This document shows, one piece after another, positions 17,169 to 26,366 of a DNA stretch of 57,186 nucleotides. The translations under genes and the position numbers were made by a program. Source of the stretch: Thermoprotei archaeon (GTDB lineage Archaea > Thermoproteota > Thermoprotei > Thermofilales > B15-G2); the NCBI GenBank assembly GCA_003649445.1, contig QMRV01000010.1, positions 1-57,186 on the forward strand. The letters are read 5' to 3'. The notes beneath the pieces are model-generated. The model was given only the letters and a program-made list of their open reading frames with translations, was not told the origin of the DNA and made no database searches. How positions within the stretch are numbered: the first letter of the stretch is position 1; every line of letters starts with the position of its first letter.

Positions 17169-19292
17169 ATGTCGGAGAAGAAGGTAATAGTTGTAGCAGT
17201 AGCAGGAAATCCTAATGTAGGCAAGTCCACGCTATTCACTATTTTAACTGGAGAAATAGCACATGTAGCTAACTGGCCTGGAACAACTGTTGAACGGAAA
17301 GAAGGCTTTAGAGAATACCGAGGAAAAAAAATAAGATTTGTTGATTTACCTGGAACATACTCTATTTCGGCTACTTCACCTGAAGAAATCGTTGCCAGAG
17401 AATATATTGTCAGCGGAGAACCCGATGTAGTTTTAGTTTTAGTAGACTCTACAGCTCCTGAAAGAACACTAAATTTAGCTATACAGGTTCTTGAGTTAAC
17501 ACCTAGAGTTGTCGTAGCGCTGACTAAAGCTGACTCTGCTCACAGTTTAGGAATACACATACACGTCAATAAACTTGAAGAAAAGCTTGGTGTCCCTGTA
17601 GTCTTAGTTTCGGCTCTAGAAGGTACAGGACTGAGAGAACTTCTCGATGCAGTAGTCGATGTAGCTGAAGGGAAAAAAGGCAGGAAAAAGCCCTTAAAAG
17701 TAAACTATTCGTGGCTAGAGCCCCATATAGCTGAAGTAGAGTCTCTGCTGAGCAAGTATAATGCTTTACCTGAGTACGATCGACGATGGGCTGCTGTAAA
17801 GCTTCTTGAAGGAGACTTGAGGCTAGAAGAAATACTTGAACAAAGAGGCTTTGAAAAGCTAATAGAAGAAATAAGGCGTTTGAGAACCGCTATTACTAGA
17901 AGCACTGGAAAAGACATAGGCGAACATGTTATTACGTCTAGATTTAATCTCGTAGACTCTATTGCTAGAGAAGTTGTTGTGAGAGTCAAGACTTCTGCAG
18001 TATCCGAGGAATCTCTACTCGAAAAGCTTTTAATACACCCTGTTTACGGCCCCCCACTAGGGCTTTTAGTTCTTCTTCTAGCTTTTACAGCAGCCTTTGC
18101 GCTGAATACGGGCTTTCCGCTGAATATATTACTCGACTTCATGGGATTTTCTGAAGCCGCCGAAGTAGTAGAAGAATACAGCTTAAGCGGGCTAATAGAC
18201 ACTGTCTTCAACTACTTGAGCGACATTTTAAGGCAAATAATGGTGCGGGCTAAGCTACCTGACTGGCTAGTATCGCTTGTAGTAGACGGAATAGTACCAG
18301 GTGTAGGCAGCGTACTTTCATTCTTCCCTCTTATCGTAGTAATATACATCGCTCTCTCGATAATAGAAGATAGCGGTATAGGTCCCCGTATAGCTGTATC
18401 GGTAAATAGATTCTTCAACTACTTCGGGCTTTCAGGCAAAGCAATATATCCCCTGATAATAGGCTTAGGATGTAATGTTCCCGCAGTAATGGCTTCTAGA
18501 GCATCGATAGAAGAAGAGGAAAGAAGACAGATCATATTTTCAGCACCTATTATACCTTGTCAAGCAAGACTATTAGTTATCTTAGCTTTTACTACAGCTT
18601 ACTTTACTTCCCCTCTTCACCAAGCTTTCGCTATAGTCAGCATATACATCATAGCCATTTTTCTCACACTACTTACGTCACTTTTAATGCGAGCACTTCG
18701 GTTTAAAAAGAAAGAGCCTCCCGAACTAATTCTCGAAATACCTCCAATACACAAGCCTTCACTCAAAGTAGTTTGGTGGCTCACATGGGATTACAGCAAG
18801 CACTTCCTGAGAAAAGCAGGTACAATAATAGTGGCTTTAAGCGTAGCTACGTGGTGGCTACTAAGCTACAGTCCCTCAGGGCTAGCAAGCAGTGTAGAAG
18901 AAAGCTTTGGAGCAATAATTGGTAAGACTCTGGCTCCACTGCTAGCGCTCTATGGCATTTACGGAGAAAACGCCTGGAAAACAGCTTTTGCACTTCTACA
19001 GGGATTTGTTGCTAAAGAAGCTCTGGTGGAAACAATAGCCGTAATGTACGGTGGTACTCTCTCTACTCGTGAAGCACTATTAGCACTAGGCTTAACTCCA
19101 CTACAGGCATACTCTCTCTTAGTTTTCATGACACTCTATGTTCCCTGCTTAGCTACTTTAGCTGCAATATTTTTCGAAAGCAGAAGCTTAAGAACCACTA
19201 TTTTCGCAACAATATATATGGTAGCTTTAGCTACAGTCGTCTCACTCACAGTTTACTATACAGGACTTTTATTACAGACTTTAGTCTCTTAA
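17169..19292 (+). CDS. feoB: Ferrous iron transporter FeoB
   Basis: A 707-residue Fe(II) transporter. The N-terminal GTPase has G1 GNPNVGKS (13-20), G2 in NWPGTTVE, G3 DLPG (59-62), and G4 reading TKAD (119-122) instead of the usual NxxD of FeoB. The following GDI helical domain leads to the membrane part with two Gate repeats, including GLGCNVPAVMASR and a second copy region with YVPCLATLAAI. Cysteines in both gates are present. It lies in operon with the repressor and feoA. Its last 12 nt overlap the convergent GNAT gene. Confidence 0.95.
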   Translation: MSEKKVIVVAVAGNPNVGKSTLFTILTGEIAHVANWPGTTVERKEGFREYRGKKIRFVDLPGTYSISATSPEEIVAREYIVSGEPDVVLVLVDSTAPERTLNLAIQVLELTPRVVVALTKADSAHSLGIHIHVNKLEEKLGVPVVLVSALEGTGLRELLDAVVDVAEGKKGRKKPLKVNYSWLEPHIAEVESLLSKYNALPEYDRRWAAVKLLEGDLRLEEILEQRGFEKLIEEIRRLRTAITRSTGKDIGEHVITSRFNLVDSIAREVVVRVKTSAVSEESLLEKLLIHPVYGPPLGLLVLLLAFTAAFALNTGFPLNILLDFMGFSEAAEVVEEYSLSGLIDTVFNYLSDILRQIMVRAKLPDWLVSLVVDGIVPGVGSVLSFFPLIVVIYIALSIIEDSGIGPRIAVSVNRFFNYFGLSGKAIYPLIIGLGCNVPAVMASRASIEEEERRQIIFSAPIIPCQARLLVILAFTTAYFTSPLHQAFAIVSIYIIAIFLTLLTSLLMRALRFKKKEPPELILEIPPIHKPSLKVVWWLTWDYSKHFLRKAGTIIVALSVATWWLLSYSPSGLASSVEESFGAIIGKTLAPLLALYGIYGENAWKTAFALLQGFVAKEALVETIAVMYGGTLSTREALLALGLTPLQAYSLLVFMTLYVPCLATLAAIFFESRSLRTTIFATIYMVALATVVSLTVYYTGLLLQTLVS

Positions 19293-20114
19293 CACCATGT
19301 AAAGGAAGCACGAGAAGGGATAAAAGCCTAGTTCTCTTAAATACCTCCTGAATTCTCTTTTCTCAACTAAGCAGTCCAAGACAAGAATTTCTGCCCCAAG
19401 GTAGTACAGCTCGCTAACTATAGAGTCGAGAACTTTAGAGAAAAGTCCAGAAGAAAGAGCATTTCTAGATACCGCTAAATACGTAATTCTACCGATATCG
19501 TTTTCTTTTCTAACAACTACTAGACACTTGCCCTCATTTTCTCGATTCACGTAAAAAGTTGTATGCTTCTCTAAATCCTCTTCAGATAACTTATAGTCCG
19601 AAACACTATGTAGCTCGAAGTCCTTCAAATAACCTATGTCCTCTATTTCAGTAGGCTTAAAATACTGTTCTTTCTTCTCTACGGGCTTAAAATAGCTTAC
19701 TTCGTGAATTCTCATCCCACTTCTGAAAAGAAACTCTACTGCTTCAATCTGGTGAAGCTCTACTTCAGCAACTATTCCTTTAACAAAGTATTTTTCAAGT
19801 TTTTTAAGAAACCAGTCCATAATTTCGCTCAAGTACTGGTCTCTCCAGTACTTAGGACGCATTAAAAAGCATTTCAGCTCATAACATTTTCCTTTAACTT
19901 TTCTGAAGAGCAAAGGTTTTCTTCTCGTGAACTCTATTGCAAAAATATGTCCTATGAACTCTTCATCTTCTGCGACAAGCGACAAGTGAGGATATTTTCC
20001 CTGAAAGTATAGTATATCGGACACGTTTTTAAGTGTCGTAAAGCCTGCGTAAGTTGAAGATAGCAAGTCGTCTACTTGCTTGAAGTCGGATAGCGTGAAC
20101 TCTCTAACTAACAC
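19281..20114 (-). CDS. GNAT-family N-acetyltransferase-like protein, two-domain
   Basis: A 277-residue protein that looks like two consecutive GNAT folds. Residues 1-140 contain REFTLSDFKQVDDLL, a typical GNAT N-terminus, and LVAEDEEFIGHIFAIEF as strands 2-4. Residues 150-277 contain CLVVVRKENDIGRITYLAV and a final VEKREFRRYLRELGFYPF resembling the end of the acyl-CoA fold. The classic pyrophosphate loop RxxGxG/A is weak in both halves, so activity is uncertain. No link with the neighbouring iron operon is expected; the 3' end overlaps feoB by 12 nt in convergent orientation. Confidence 0.6.
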   Translation of the reverse strand: MLVREFTLSDFKQVDDLLSSTYAGFTTLKNVSDILYFQGKYPHLSLVAEDEEFIGHIFAIEFTRRKPLLFRKVKGKCYELKCFLMRPKYWRDQYLSEIMDWFLKKLEKYFVKGIVAEVELHQIEAVEFLFRSGMRIHEVSYFKPVEKKEQYFKPTEIEDIGYLKDFELHSVSDYKLSEEDLEKHTTFYVNRENEGKCLVVVRKENDIGRITYLAVSRNALSSGLFSKVLDSIVSELYYLGAEILVLDCLVEKREFRRYLRELGFYPFSCFLYMVLRD

Positions 20115-20194
20115 GTACTATCTGCATGCATTAAGTTTAATAAATTACCCGAAGAGCAAGAGAATATATTATCTACTGTCTTTAATACTACGCT

Positions 20195-21307
20195 ATGGAC
20201 ACTCCGCTGATCAGCGTACTAATACCCGTCTACAGAGAATCAGACCAGCTTCAAAGTCTACTTGACCAGCTTCTCAAAGACCCCTATGAGAAAAAGGAAG
20301 TAATTGTTATCGTAGACGAGCCTACAGTAAAAAGCCTAAAGCTGGCAGACAAGTACAAAGATAAAGTAAAATTTATCTTCAATAAAACGCGTTTAGGGAA
20401 AGTTACGGCGCTCAATAACGCAGTTAAGCAAGCCTCGGGAGACATACTTGTTTTTATAGACAGCGACATTGCCCAAATAAAACCCAAGAACAGTTTCTTG
20501 GCGGAAATAGCCCACGCTACAAACCACTATGAAGTAGTTGAAATGAGCAAAAGAGTTTTTAGAAAAGGAGTACTCTCGAGACTTGTTCACTACGACTACC
20601 TAAGCTATAGCGCTATTAACTGGGTTTTTTCACGTAAATTAAGTAAATGTTTGGCAGTCAATGGCGCAGCATTTGCCATTAAGAAAAGCGCATTCGAAAA
20701 AATAGGGGGATTTTCTAGAGTAGTTTGCGAAGACTTAGATATAGGCACAAAGTCGTATCTACATGGAATGAAGTACATGTTTCTCAATAATCTCTCTGTG
20801 TATATGCCTGCCCCTCCTTCTTGGAAAACGTGGTTTAAGCAGAGAAGGAGATGGGGATATGGTGTAGCTCAGTGGATTTTTAAGTACTGGAAAGAACTAG
20901 CAAAATTCGTTAAAGAGAACCCTCTACTAACAATACTCGGACTACTGATGCTAATTCCCTCGCTAGTGATCTTCTTCACATTTATTTCATTGAGCCTAAC
21001 TCTGGGAGAATATCTTGTAGTAACCTTTATTCTGCTTACTGCGCTGAAATATGATCCTCTTTTAATTATCCTAGTTCTAATTTCTCTAGGATACTCTCTT
21101 CACAGAAACCTAATACCGCTAATTATAGCTACTGCTGCGATAACTGCTGTTTTCTACTATTTTGCTAGAAAACTCGAATATGAGTTCAAGATGTATGAGT
21201 TCCTTCTGTATTACTTCATTTACTCGCCAATATGGCTTTTAATACTAATACTCAGCTTCATTCGAGTATCTACAAAAAGAGAGCCTCCTAAAGACTGGAA
21301 AGTGTAG
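20195..21307 (+). CDS. Glycosyltransferase family 2, membrane-anchored
   Basis: A 370-residue processive-type GT2. N-terminal GT-A domain with LISVLIPVYRESDQLQSLL, metal site DSD (FIDSDIAQ), acceptor ED (VCEDLDIGTKSY) and the QRRRW motif (KQRRRWGYGVAQW) typical of cellulose/hyaluronan-synthase-like enzymes. The C-terminal 120 residues contain about four hydrophobic helices. It should transfer sugar from an NDP-sugar at the inner membrane face to a lipid or polysaccharide. It is followed after 5 nt by a HAD phosphatase, suggesting a two-gene operon. Confidence 0.87.
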   Translation: MDTPLISVLIPVYRESDQLQSLLDQLLKDPYEKKEVIVIVDEPTVKSLKLADKYKDKVKFIFNKTRLGKVTALNNAVKQASGDILVFIDSDIAQIKPKNSFLAEIAHATNHYEVVEMSKRVFRKGVLSRLVHYDYLSYSAINWVFSRKLSKCLAVNGAAFAIKKSAFEKIGGFSRVVCEDLDIGTKSYLHGMKYMFLNNLSVYMPAPPSWKTWFKQRRRWGYGVAQWIFKYWKELAKFVKENPLLTILGLLMLIPSLVIFFTFISLSLTLGEYLVVTFILLTALKYDPLLIILVLISLGYSLHRNLIPLIIATAAITAVFYYFARKLEYEFKMYEFLLYYFIYSPIWLLILILSFIRVSTKREPPKDWKV

Positions 21308-21312
21308 TAGTT

Positions 21313-21942
21313 ATGCTAAGAGTAGTATCCTTTGATCTTGATGGAACTATTATCGATAGAAAGTACAATGACTATTTCTGGCTTGAAGTAATACCGAGAA
21401 CATATGCTGAAGAAAAGGGCTTAAAGTTAAATGAAGCTAAGAGAATCGTCTACTCAAAGTACGATGAAATAGGCGATAGCGACATAAGATGGTACTTACC
21501 CGATTTTTGGCTGAAGTGCCTAGGTATTAAAAAGAGCTTAAACGAGCTAATACACGAAGCTTTTGGAGAAAGTAAACCATATCCTTATGTGAAACCCCTT
21601 TTACACACTCTATCTAAAATGAAAATTAAGATAATTCTCTGCACTAATGCTCCTAGAGAACTAGCCACTAGTATCCTAGACTACCTCTCTATTAGAAGCT
21701 ACTTTAGGGAAATATATTCGTGTGTAAGTGACTACTCCTTAGTAAGAAAAACTAGAAGTTTTTACGCAAGAGTTGTTAAAGATCTTAAAGTACCTGCAAG
21801 CTCGATAGTGCACATAGGAGACAACTTTACTTACGACTATAAAATACCAGTATCTCTTAGAATAAAAGCTATATTAGTTAAAAATCCTGAGACATTAAAT
21901 CATTTAAGCCTTTACCGCAGAATAATTTCCATAGGCATATAA
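21313..21942 (+). CDS. HAD-superfamily hydrolase
   Basis: A 209-residue HAD protein. Motif I DLDGTI with Asp7 and Asp9 acting as nucleophile and general acid, a helical cap at residues 20-85, motif II LCTNAPRE, the motif III lysine near VRKTRS, and motif IV HIGDNFTYDY. Likely a small-molecule phosphatase in the cytosol. It lies 5 nt after the GT2 gene and is probably co-transcribed; the substrate could be a sugar phosphate but this is a guess from context. Confidence 0.85.
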   Translation: MLRVVSFDLDGTIIDRKYNDYFWLEVIPRTYAEEKGLKLNEAKRIVYSKYDEIGDSDIRWYLPDFWLKCLGIKKSLNELIHEAFGESKPYPYVKPLLHTLSKMKIKIILCTNAPRELATSILDYLSIRSYFREIYSCVSDYSLVRKTRSFYARVVKDLKVPASSIVHIGDNFTYDYKIPVSLRIKAILVKNPETLNHLSLYRRIISIGI

Positions 21943-22019
21943 TTCACCAAACAATACTTTAACTGATTCTCTAAACTATATTTTAATAGCCTAGCGGATT
22001 TAATATGTAGTGGTCTAGT

Positions 22020-22709
22020 ATGCACGTCGAGCTGATCAAAACCTATATTCCTGGACTCGATGAAGTGCTAGGAGGGGGATTACCTAGACCTGGAGTCGTG
22101 TACCTAGTGGGACATACTGGTACAGGAAAAACAACACTTTGTGCCCAGATTCTCTACGAGAGAGCTAAGAAACATAGTGAAAAAGGACTCTATATATGCA
22201 CCTCAGAACACCCCTCTCTCCTTATCTCTAGATTGAAGTCAATGGGTATAGACTTCGAAAAACTAGTAGAAAATAACTTAATTGAAGTAGCTTATGGTAC
22301 ACCGATTTCAGAGGAAAATATAGTTGCTACTTTGCTGGAAGAAGTCTTAGCCAAAGTAGAGACAGGAGAATTCTCTAACATAGCTTTAGACAGTATAACT
22401 TCTCTAGTTAATTTTATACCGGTAGTCAAAGTAAGAGGTATTCTGGGGTCACTTTATAAACATATTATAGACAAAAAGCTTCTTGGAATTCTTGTAGGAG
22501 AAATCTCACTTACAGGTAAGTCGCCTACAGTTGGCGTAGAAGAATTCATGTGTGATACTATTATTAAGCTAGAGCAATACGAGCGAGCAGAAGGATATAC
22601 TTTAAGACTGACAGTTCTTAAGAACAGAGTTGCTGGACACAGTAGAGCATACTATGAGATATCGATTACTGATAAAGGCTTCGAAGTGTTAGCGCCATTT
22701 AAGCCATGA
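22020..22709 (+). CDS. KaiC-like RecA-superfamily ATPase
   Basis: A 229-residue single-domain KaiC/RadA-type ATPase. The start YIPGLDEVLGGGLPRPGVVYLVG is characteristic, with Walker A GHTGTGKT at residues 31-38 and Walker B in NIALDSITSLV. The Ser/Thr-rich segment after that resembles archaeal KaiC-like signalling ATPases. The next gene overlaps its stop by 4 nt and encodes a membrane protein with a KaiC/DUF835-like tail lacking a P-loop, followed by a second paralog. The three genes likely form a membrane-linked signalling or sensing unit. Confidence 0.87.
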   Translation: MHVELIKTYIPGLDEVLGGGLPRPGVVYLVGHTGTGKTTLCAQILYERAKKHSEKGLYICTSEHPSLLISRLKSMGIDFEKLVENNLIEVAYGTPISEENIVATLLEEVLAKVETGEFSNIALDSITSLVNFIPVVKVRGILGSLYKHIIDKKLLGILVGEISLTGKSPTVGVEEFMCDTIIKLEQYERAEGYTLRLTVLKNRVAGHSRAYYEISITDKGFEVLAPFKP

Positions 22710-23995
22710 GAATAGACCGCGATAAAATAGTTTTAGGCTGGCTCTCTTTATCAATTCTCCTTTTAATATATCTTTTCTTCAGAGGAAGAAAAGCTTACCT
22801 TTCTCTTGAAATCTTCTCACTAAGTCTCTTATCCTTTTACATCTGCATATTCTTTGTAGCGTCAAGTTTAATAGGACTAATACTTTCAGGACATTCTTTC
22901 GAAAAAGAACAAGTAGAAATTTTTTCTGGACTAATGGTAGTGGCGCTATCTCTTATAGCTGAAACACTGTATTATTCACCTGACATAATATTCTTAAAGT
23001 ACTTGCTTAGCAACGTCGGCTTCGCAATAGGAATTACTATACTATTTCTCTCTACGAAAAACTATTTTATTAAAGTAGGTGTTATAAAAAGTACTTCGCG
23101 TACTTTCAAGCCATTTATAGTATTTTCACTAGCAATAATCGTCATATTATCTATTTCTTCATCAATAATAAGTATTACATTTAAGGAAAATATTCCATAT
23201 TGCATAGAGAACGATTATGTTGAAGTAATATTAAATATAATTATTTTTAAGGCTACTTTATTATACAGTTTTTATTTAACATATAACTACAAAAGCTATT
23301 CATATCCTATTGAGGCCTTTAAACTGCTAATCGCGCTGGGCTTTGTTTTTGAAGCATCCTATACTTTAATTAAAATACTGGCATTTGCAAAAGGGTACTT
23401 CAGCATAATAGATGCAGTAGTAAGTTTTACAGCAGTAAACATAGCTTTACTTATTTTCATCGGAGGCTCTATGCTACTTATAGGGGCCTCAATGCCCATT
23501 ACAAGAAGATACAGCGAATCAGTTCTCTTAGGAATAACATCTATTGTAGGCTACTCTGAGTATATCAGGGATATTCTAGCATCGTATGCTCGTCAAGGCT
23601 ACTCAATACTAGTTATAACAAGGAGGGGAAGCCCTCTTTTATCGATATTTTACGAATTCCGAGAAAAATCATTTATAGCATATTTAGACCCAGAAACCTC
23701 TTATCCGCGGAGCATATCTCCTACAGAGTTCACTTTACCTCCAGAAACTGCACATATTGTAAAGCTTGTTAAAACCGTAAAGTCTTCGAGTAAAACAAAT
23801 GTTCTAATAATTTTTGATAACTTAACAGATATTTATATAATGAGAGGAGATAAAAAGTCCTATGAAATAGTGAAAGAAATAAGCAGTATTCTCTCACCTG
23901 GAGATATTGTATACTTCATAGTCTATGTAAAAGCCCATGAAGAAAAGAACATTGAAGTACTTAAGTCGCTTACAAGAACATACTTAGAGATTTAA
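22706..23995 (+). CDS. Membrane protein with DUF835/KaiC-like C-terminal domain, paralog 1
   Basis: A 429-residue protein. Residues 1-265 hold seven or eight hydrophobic helices with short loops. Residues 275-429 form a soluble alpha/beta domain with GYSILVITRRGSPLL, AYLDPETSYPRSISPTEF, ETAHIVKLVKT, a Walker-B-like hydrophobic strand ending in Asp (VLIIFDNLTDI) and LSPGDIVYFIVYVKAHEE. There is no Walker A, so it resembles the degenerate RecA-like DUF835 domain. It begins inside the stop of the KaiC-like gene (4-nt overlap). Function unknown; sensing and partnering with the upstream ATPase is inferred. Confidence 0.65.
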   Translation: MRIDRDKIVLGWLSLSILLLIYLFFRGRKAYLSLEIFSLSLLSFYICIFFVASSLIGLILSGHSFEKEQVEIFSGLMVVALSLIAETLYYSPDIIFLKYLLSNVGFAIGITILFLSTKNYFIKVGVIKSTSRTFKPFIVFSLAIIVILSISSSIISITFKENIPYCIENDYVEVILNIIIFKATLLYSFYLTYNYKSYSYPIEAFKLLIALGFVFEASYTLIKILAFAKGYFSIIDAVVSFTAVNIALLIFIGGSMLLIGASMPITRRYSESVLLGITSIVGYSEYIRDILASYARQGYSILVITRRGSPLLSIFYEFREKSFIAYLDPETSYPRSISPTEFTLPPETAHIVKLVKTVKSSSKTNVLIIFDNLTDIYIMRGDKKSYEIVKEISSILSPGDIVYFIVYVKAHEEKNIEVLKSLTRTYLEI

Positions 23996-24018
23996 ATTAG
24001 GCACTCGAAATATACCTA

Positions 24019-25326
24019 GTGAAAAGAGTTATCGAAAATACAGTATTTTACGGAGTACTCGCCTTGACTGCCTCGACTATCATTTGGCTATTTGCCCAAG
24101 GGTACATAATGCCTAGATTCACTATATTGTGGGACAAACTGTACATGAAAATTTTTGTCACAATGATTATCCTAAACGCATCTATTCACACAACTATAGT
24201 CTACTTAAAAAGACCCGAATACAGGTTCTCGGAGTGGAGACTTGTATTCAGAGGAGTACTCCTCTTAACACTCTCCACAATACTAGATCTCTGCGACGAA
24301 TTAGCGACTATAAGAGAATACGGGCAACTCTTTACACTTAAGATACCACCTCTAACAGGAGCTCTTTTTCTAGCCATAGGAATATACTTATGGCTAAAGA
24401 AAATAACAGTCCACGAACCAGCAATAACTCCAGTTTCTTCTGTTGGAACTACTATTACAGCTATTCTACTAGTACTGACATTTGTTATAGTCAGTATAGG
24501 AGGAGGATACACGTATCCTTCATTCAACAAGCTATTACAAGATATTTTTCCCGAGACATGTATGCTAGCTGCAGTAGTCGTGTGGACCCTAATGCTTTTC
24601 ACAAGAGGATCAGATAACTGGTCAATTCAGCTAATAATAGACTTCTATAGACTTAGTGGACTCTTTTTCATAATTGTTCTCTCGCTCTATATTCTCGAAG
24701 ATCTCTACGCATATTCTCAACTATCACTATTCTTTCTCAAGAAATCTTTCGAAATAGTTGCTCTCGGCGTACTGATAATGGCACTAACTTGGAGCAGCTT
24801 TACACCCGTAACTCTCCTGGCTTCAGCAAGTACTTCACATATGAAAGTCTCGGCAGACAAAAGCATACTACTTGAAGTAGACACACCTAGTGACGCAGCG
24901 AGCGTAATTAAGAATACTCTACAGGCCAAAGAATACTGTACAATAATCTTTACTAAGAAGAAAAGCCCCTTAAGAGAGAAACTAAGTGAAGAAAACTTGC
25001 CTATTATTTTCTGCTACCTAGAACCTGTAAGCTATCCTAAACAAATAAGTGACCGAGAATACGAAGTATCGGCTGAACAAGCACATATAATATACTTACT
25101 TAGAAAAATGCGCAGCCGCTGCCGCTACCCATTCCTGTTAGTCTTCGATAACTTAACAGATTTAACTACAGAAAAAGGCTTAAGGAAAACGTATTTAATT
25201 GCAAGAGAAATGCTCTCTTTCCTCGAAGAAGGAGACCGGGGCCTCTTTATTTTGATTAAAAAAGCTCACAGCGAGCCAGAAAAAGCTCTCCTATACTCGC
25301 TCTTCGAGAAAATAGTTTCACTTTAG
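24019..25326 (+). CDS. Membrane protein with DUF835/KaiC-like C-terminal domain, paralog 2
   Basis: A 435-residue paralog of the preceding protein, with the same plan. Hydrophobic helices occupy residues 1-265 (start GVLALTASTIIWLF, then about seven spans). A soluble tail contains CYLEPVSYPKQISDREYEV, EQAHIIYLLRKM, LLVFDNLTDL and EGDRGLFILIKKAHSEPE. Motif order and spacing match paralog 1, while the membrane halves have diverged strongly. GTG at 24019 starts 23 nt after the previous stop. The last 9 nt overlap a convergent hydrolase gene. Function unknown. Confidence 0.65.
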   Translation: MKRVIENTVFYGVLALTASTIIWLFAQGYIMPRFTILWDKLYMKIFVTMIILNASIHTTIVYLKRPEYRFSEWRLVFRGVLLLTLSTILDLCDELATIREYGQLFTLKIPPLTGALFLAIGIYLWLKKITVHEPAITPVSSVGTTITAILLVLTFVIVSIGGGYTYPSFNKLLQDIFPETCMLAAVVVWTLMLFTRGSDNWSIQLIIDFYRLSGLFFIIVLSLYILEDLYAYSQLSLFFLKKSFEIVALGVLIMALTWSSFTPVTLLASASTSHMKVSADKSILLEVDTPSDAASVIKNTLQAKEYCTIIFTKKKSPLREKLSEENLPIIFCYLEPVSYPKQISDREYEVSAEQAHIIYLLRKMRSRCRYPFLLVFDNLTDLTTEKGLRKTYLIAREMLSFLEEGDRGLFILIKKAHSEPEKALLYSLFEKIVSL

Positions 25327-26343
25327 CCACCTCTCTAGCCAAGCTATAGACTTTCTCCCTGAAAACATGTGTCCTCCATCAAATACATCTATGTCTAGCT
25401 TGTCGCCCGCACCAAGGAAGTCATAAATCCTCTTAAGCTTTTCATAAGCCTTCATAACGTAAGACGGTGTATAAAGAGGATCTCTTTTACCGTACTCTAT
25501 TAAGAGTGGTCGAGGAGCAATTAAGCCCACAATATCGGGAAAATCAGCGTACTTGAGTATGCCCGGTATATACTGGCAGGGACACTCTCCTCTCTCAATA
25601 AGCATGTCCCTAAAAGTGCTGAAGTATCCGCTTATAACAGCCACCTTTATCCTCTCGTCGAGTGCACTCGTATAGGCAGTCCACGTGCCGCCCCAAGATA
25701 ACCCTACACAGCCTATCTTCTCCTTATCTACGAAAGGCAGCAATTGAAGATAATCAATAGATCTAATGGCGTCCCATACTCTTTGCCCAACCATAGTTTT
25801 GCCCAACAAAAGAGAAGAAGTAAATCCCCATGTGCAGGTCACGCCATCCTTCGACAGCTCGCCAAAGCATCTCCCATCAGGCACTAGTACCACGAAGCCT
25901 CTCTTAGCTAGCTTGAAGCCATAATCGTAGTTCAGCGGAGCAATATATCTCTGGTACTCTATTTCACTTGAAGCTATCCCGGCCACATCAACTTTACCTC
26001 GCCCATGACCATGAAGCGCAAGAATACCCGGAGCTTTACCCTTAAGGTCGGCTGGCTTGAGAAGATAAGCAGGAACACTAAAGTTCTCCTCAGTATCATA
26101 GACTACTTTCTCTACAATAATACTGTCTTTCTCAAAGGACTCGACTACCTCAGGGTTTAGAGGAACTTTTTCTTCAGGAAAACCTCCGAGAAGCTCTATT
26201 AACTTACTCTTAAGCTTCTCTCTCCACTCCCTCCACTCGTCGAAACTTTTCGCCTTGAACTCAAGTAAAGGTTTATTTTCACTCTCTAATTTGCGAAGAT
26301 AGTTTAGAACAGAGAAATTTCTGTTCATGTTCTGTTTCCGCAC
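25318..26343 (-). CDS. Alpha/beta hydrolase, acetyl-xylan-esterase/dienelactone-hydrolase-like
   Basis: A 341-residue alpha/beta hydrolase. After a helical N-terminal 80 residues come VPAYLLKPADLKGKAPGILALHGHGRG (oxyanion-hole HGHGRG), nucleophile elbow GLSWGG, an Asp candidate in IEYGKRDPLYTP and His in DGGHMFSGR. This layout resembles large bacterial Abhydrolase_7-type and acetyl-xylan esterase-like proteins. No signal peptide. It would hydrolyse ester bonds, possibly acetyl groups on sugars, consistent with the window's glycan genes. The start at 26343 lies close to the decayed GH4 gene upstream, perhaps once the same operon. Confidence 0.8.
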   Translation of the reverse strand: MRKQNMNRNFSVLNYLRKLESENKPLLEFKAKSFDEWREWREKLKSKLIELLGGFPEEKVPLNPEVVESFEKDSIIVEKVVYDTEENFSVPAYLLKPADLKGKAPGILALHGHGRGKVDVAGIASSEIEYQRYIAPLNYDYGFKLAKRGFVVLVPDGRCFGELSKDGVTCTWGFTSSLLLGKTMVGQRVWDAIRSIDYLQLLPFVDKEKIGCVGLSWGGTWTAYTSALDERIKVAVISGYFSTFRDMLIERGECPCQYIPGILKYADFPDIVGLIAPRPLLIEYGKRDPLYTPSYVMKAYEKLKRIYDFLGAGDKLDIDVFDGGHMFSGRKSIAWLERWLK

Positions 26344-26366
26344 AGAGCAAATATTATACTACTCAC

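Noticed and set aside
24201..24602. Reverse open frame within the second membrane-protein gene
   Set aside because: It has no recognisable motif and lies wholly inside a gene whose paralog supports the forward reading.
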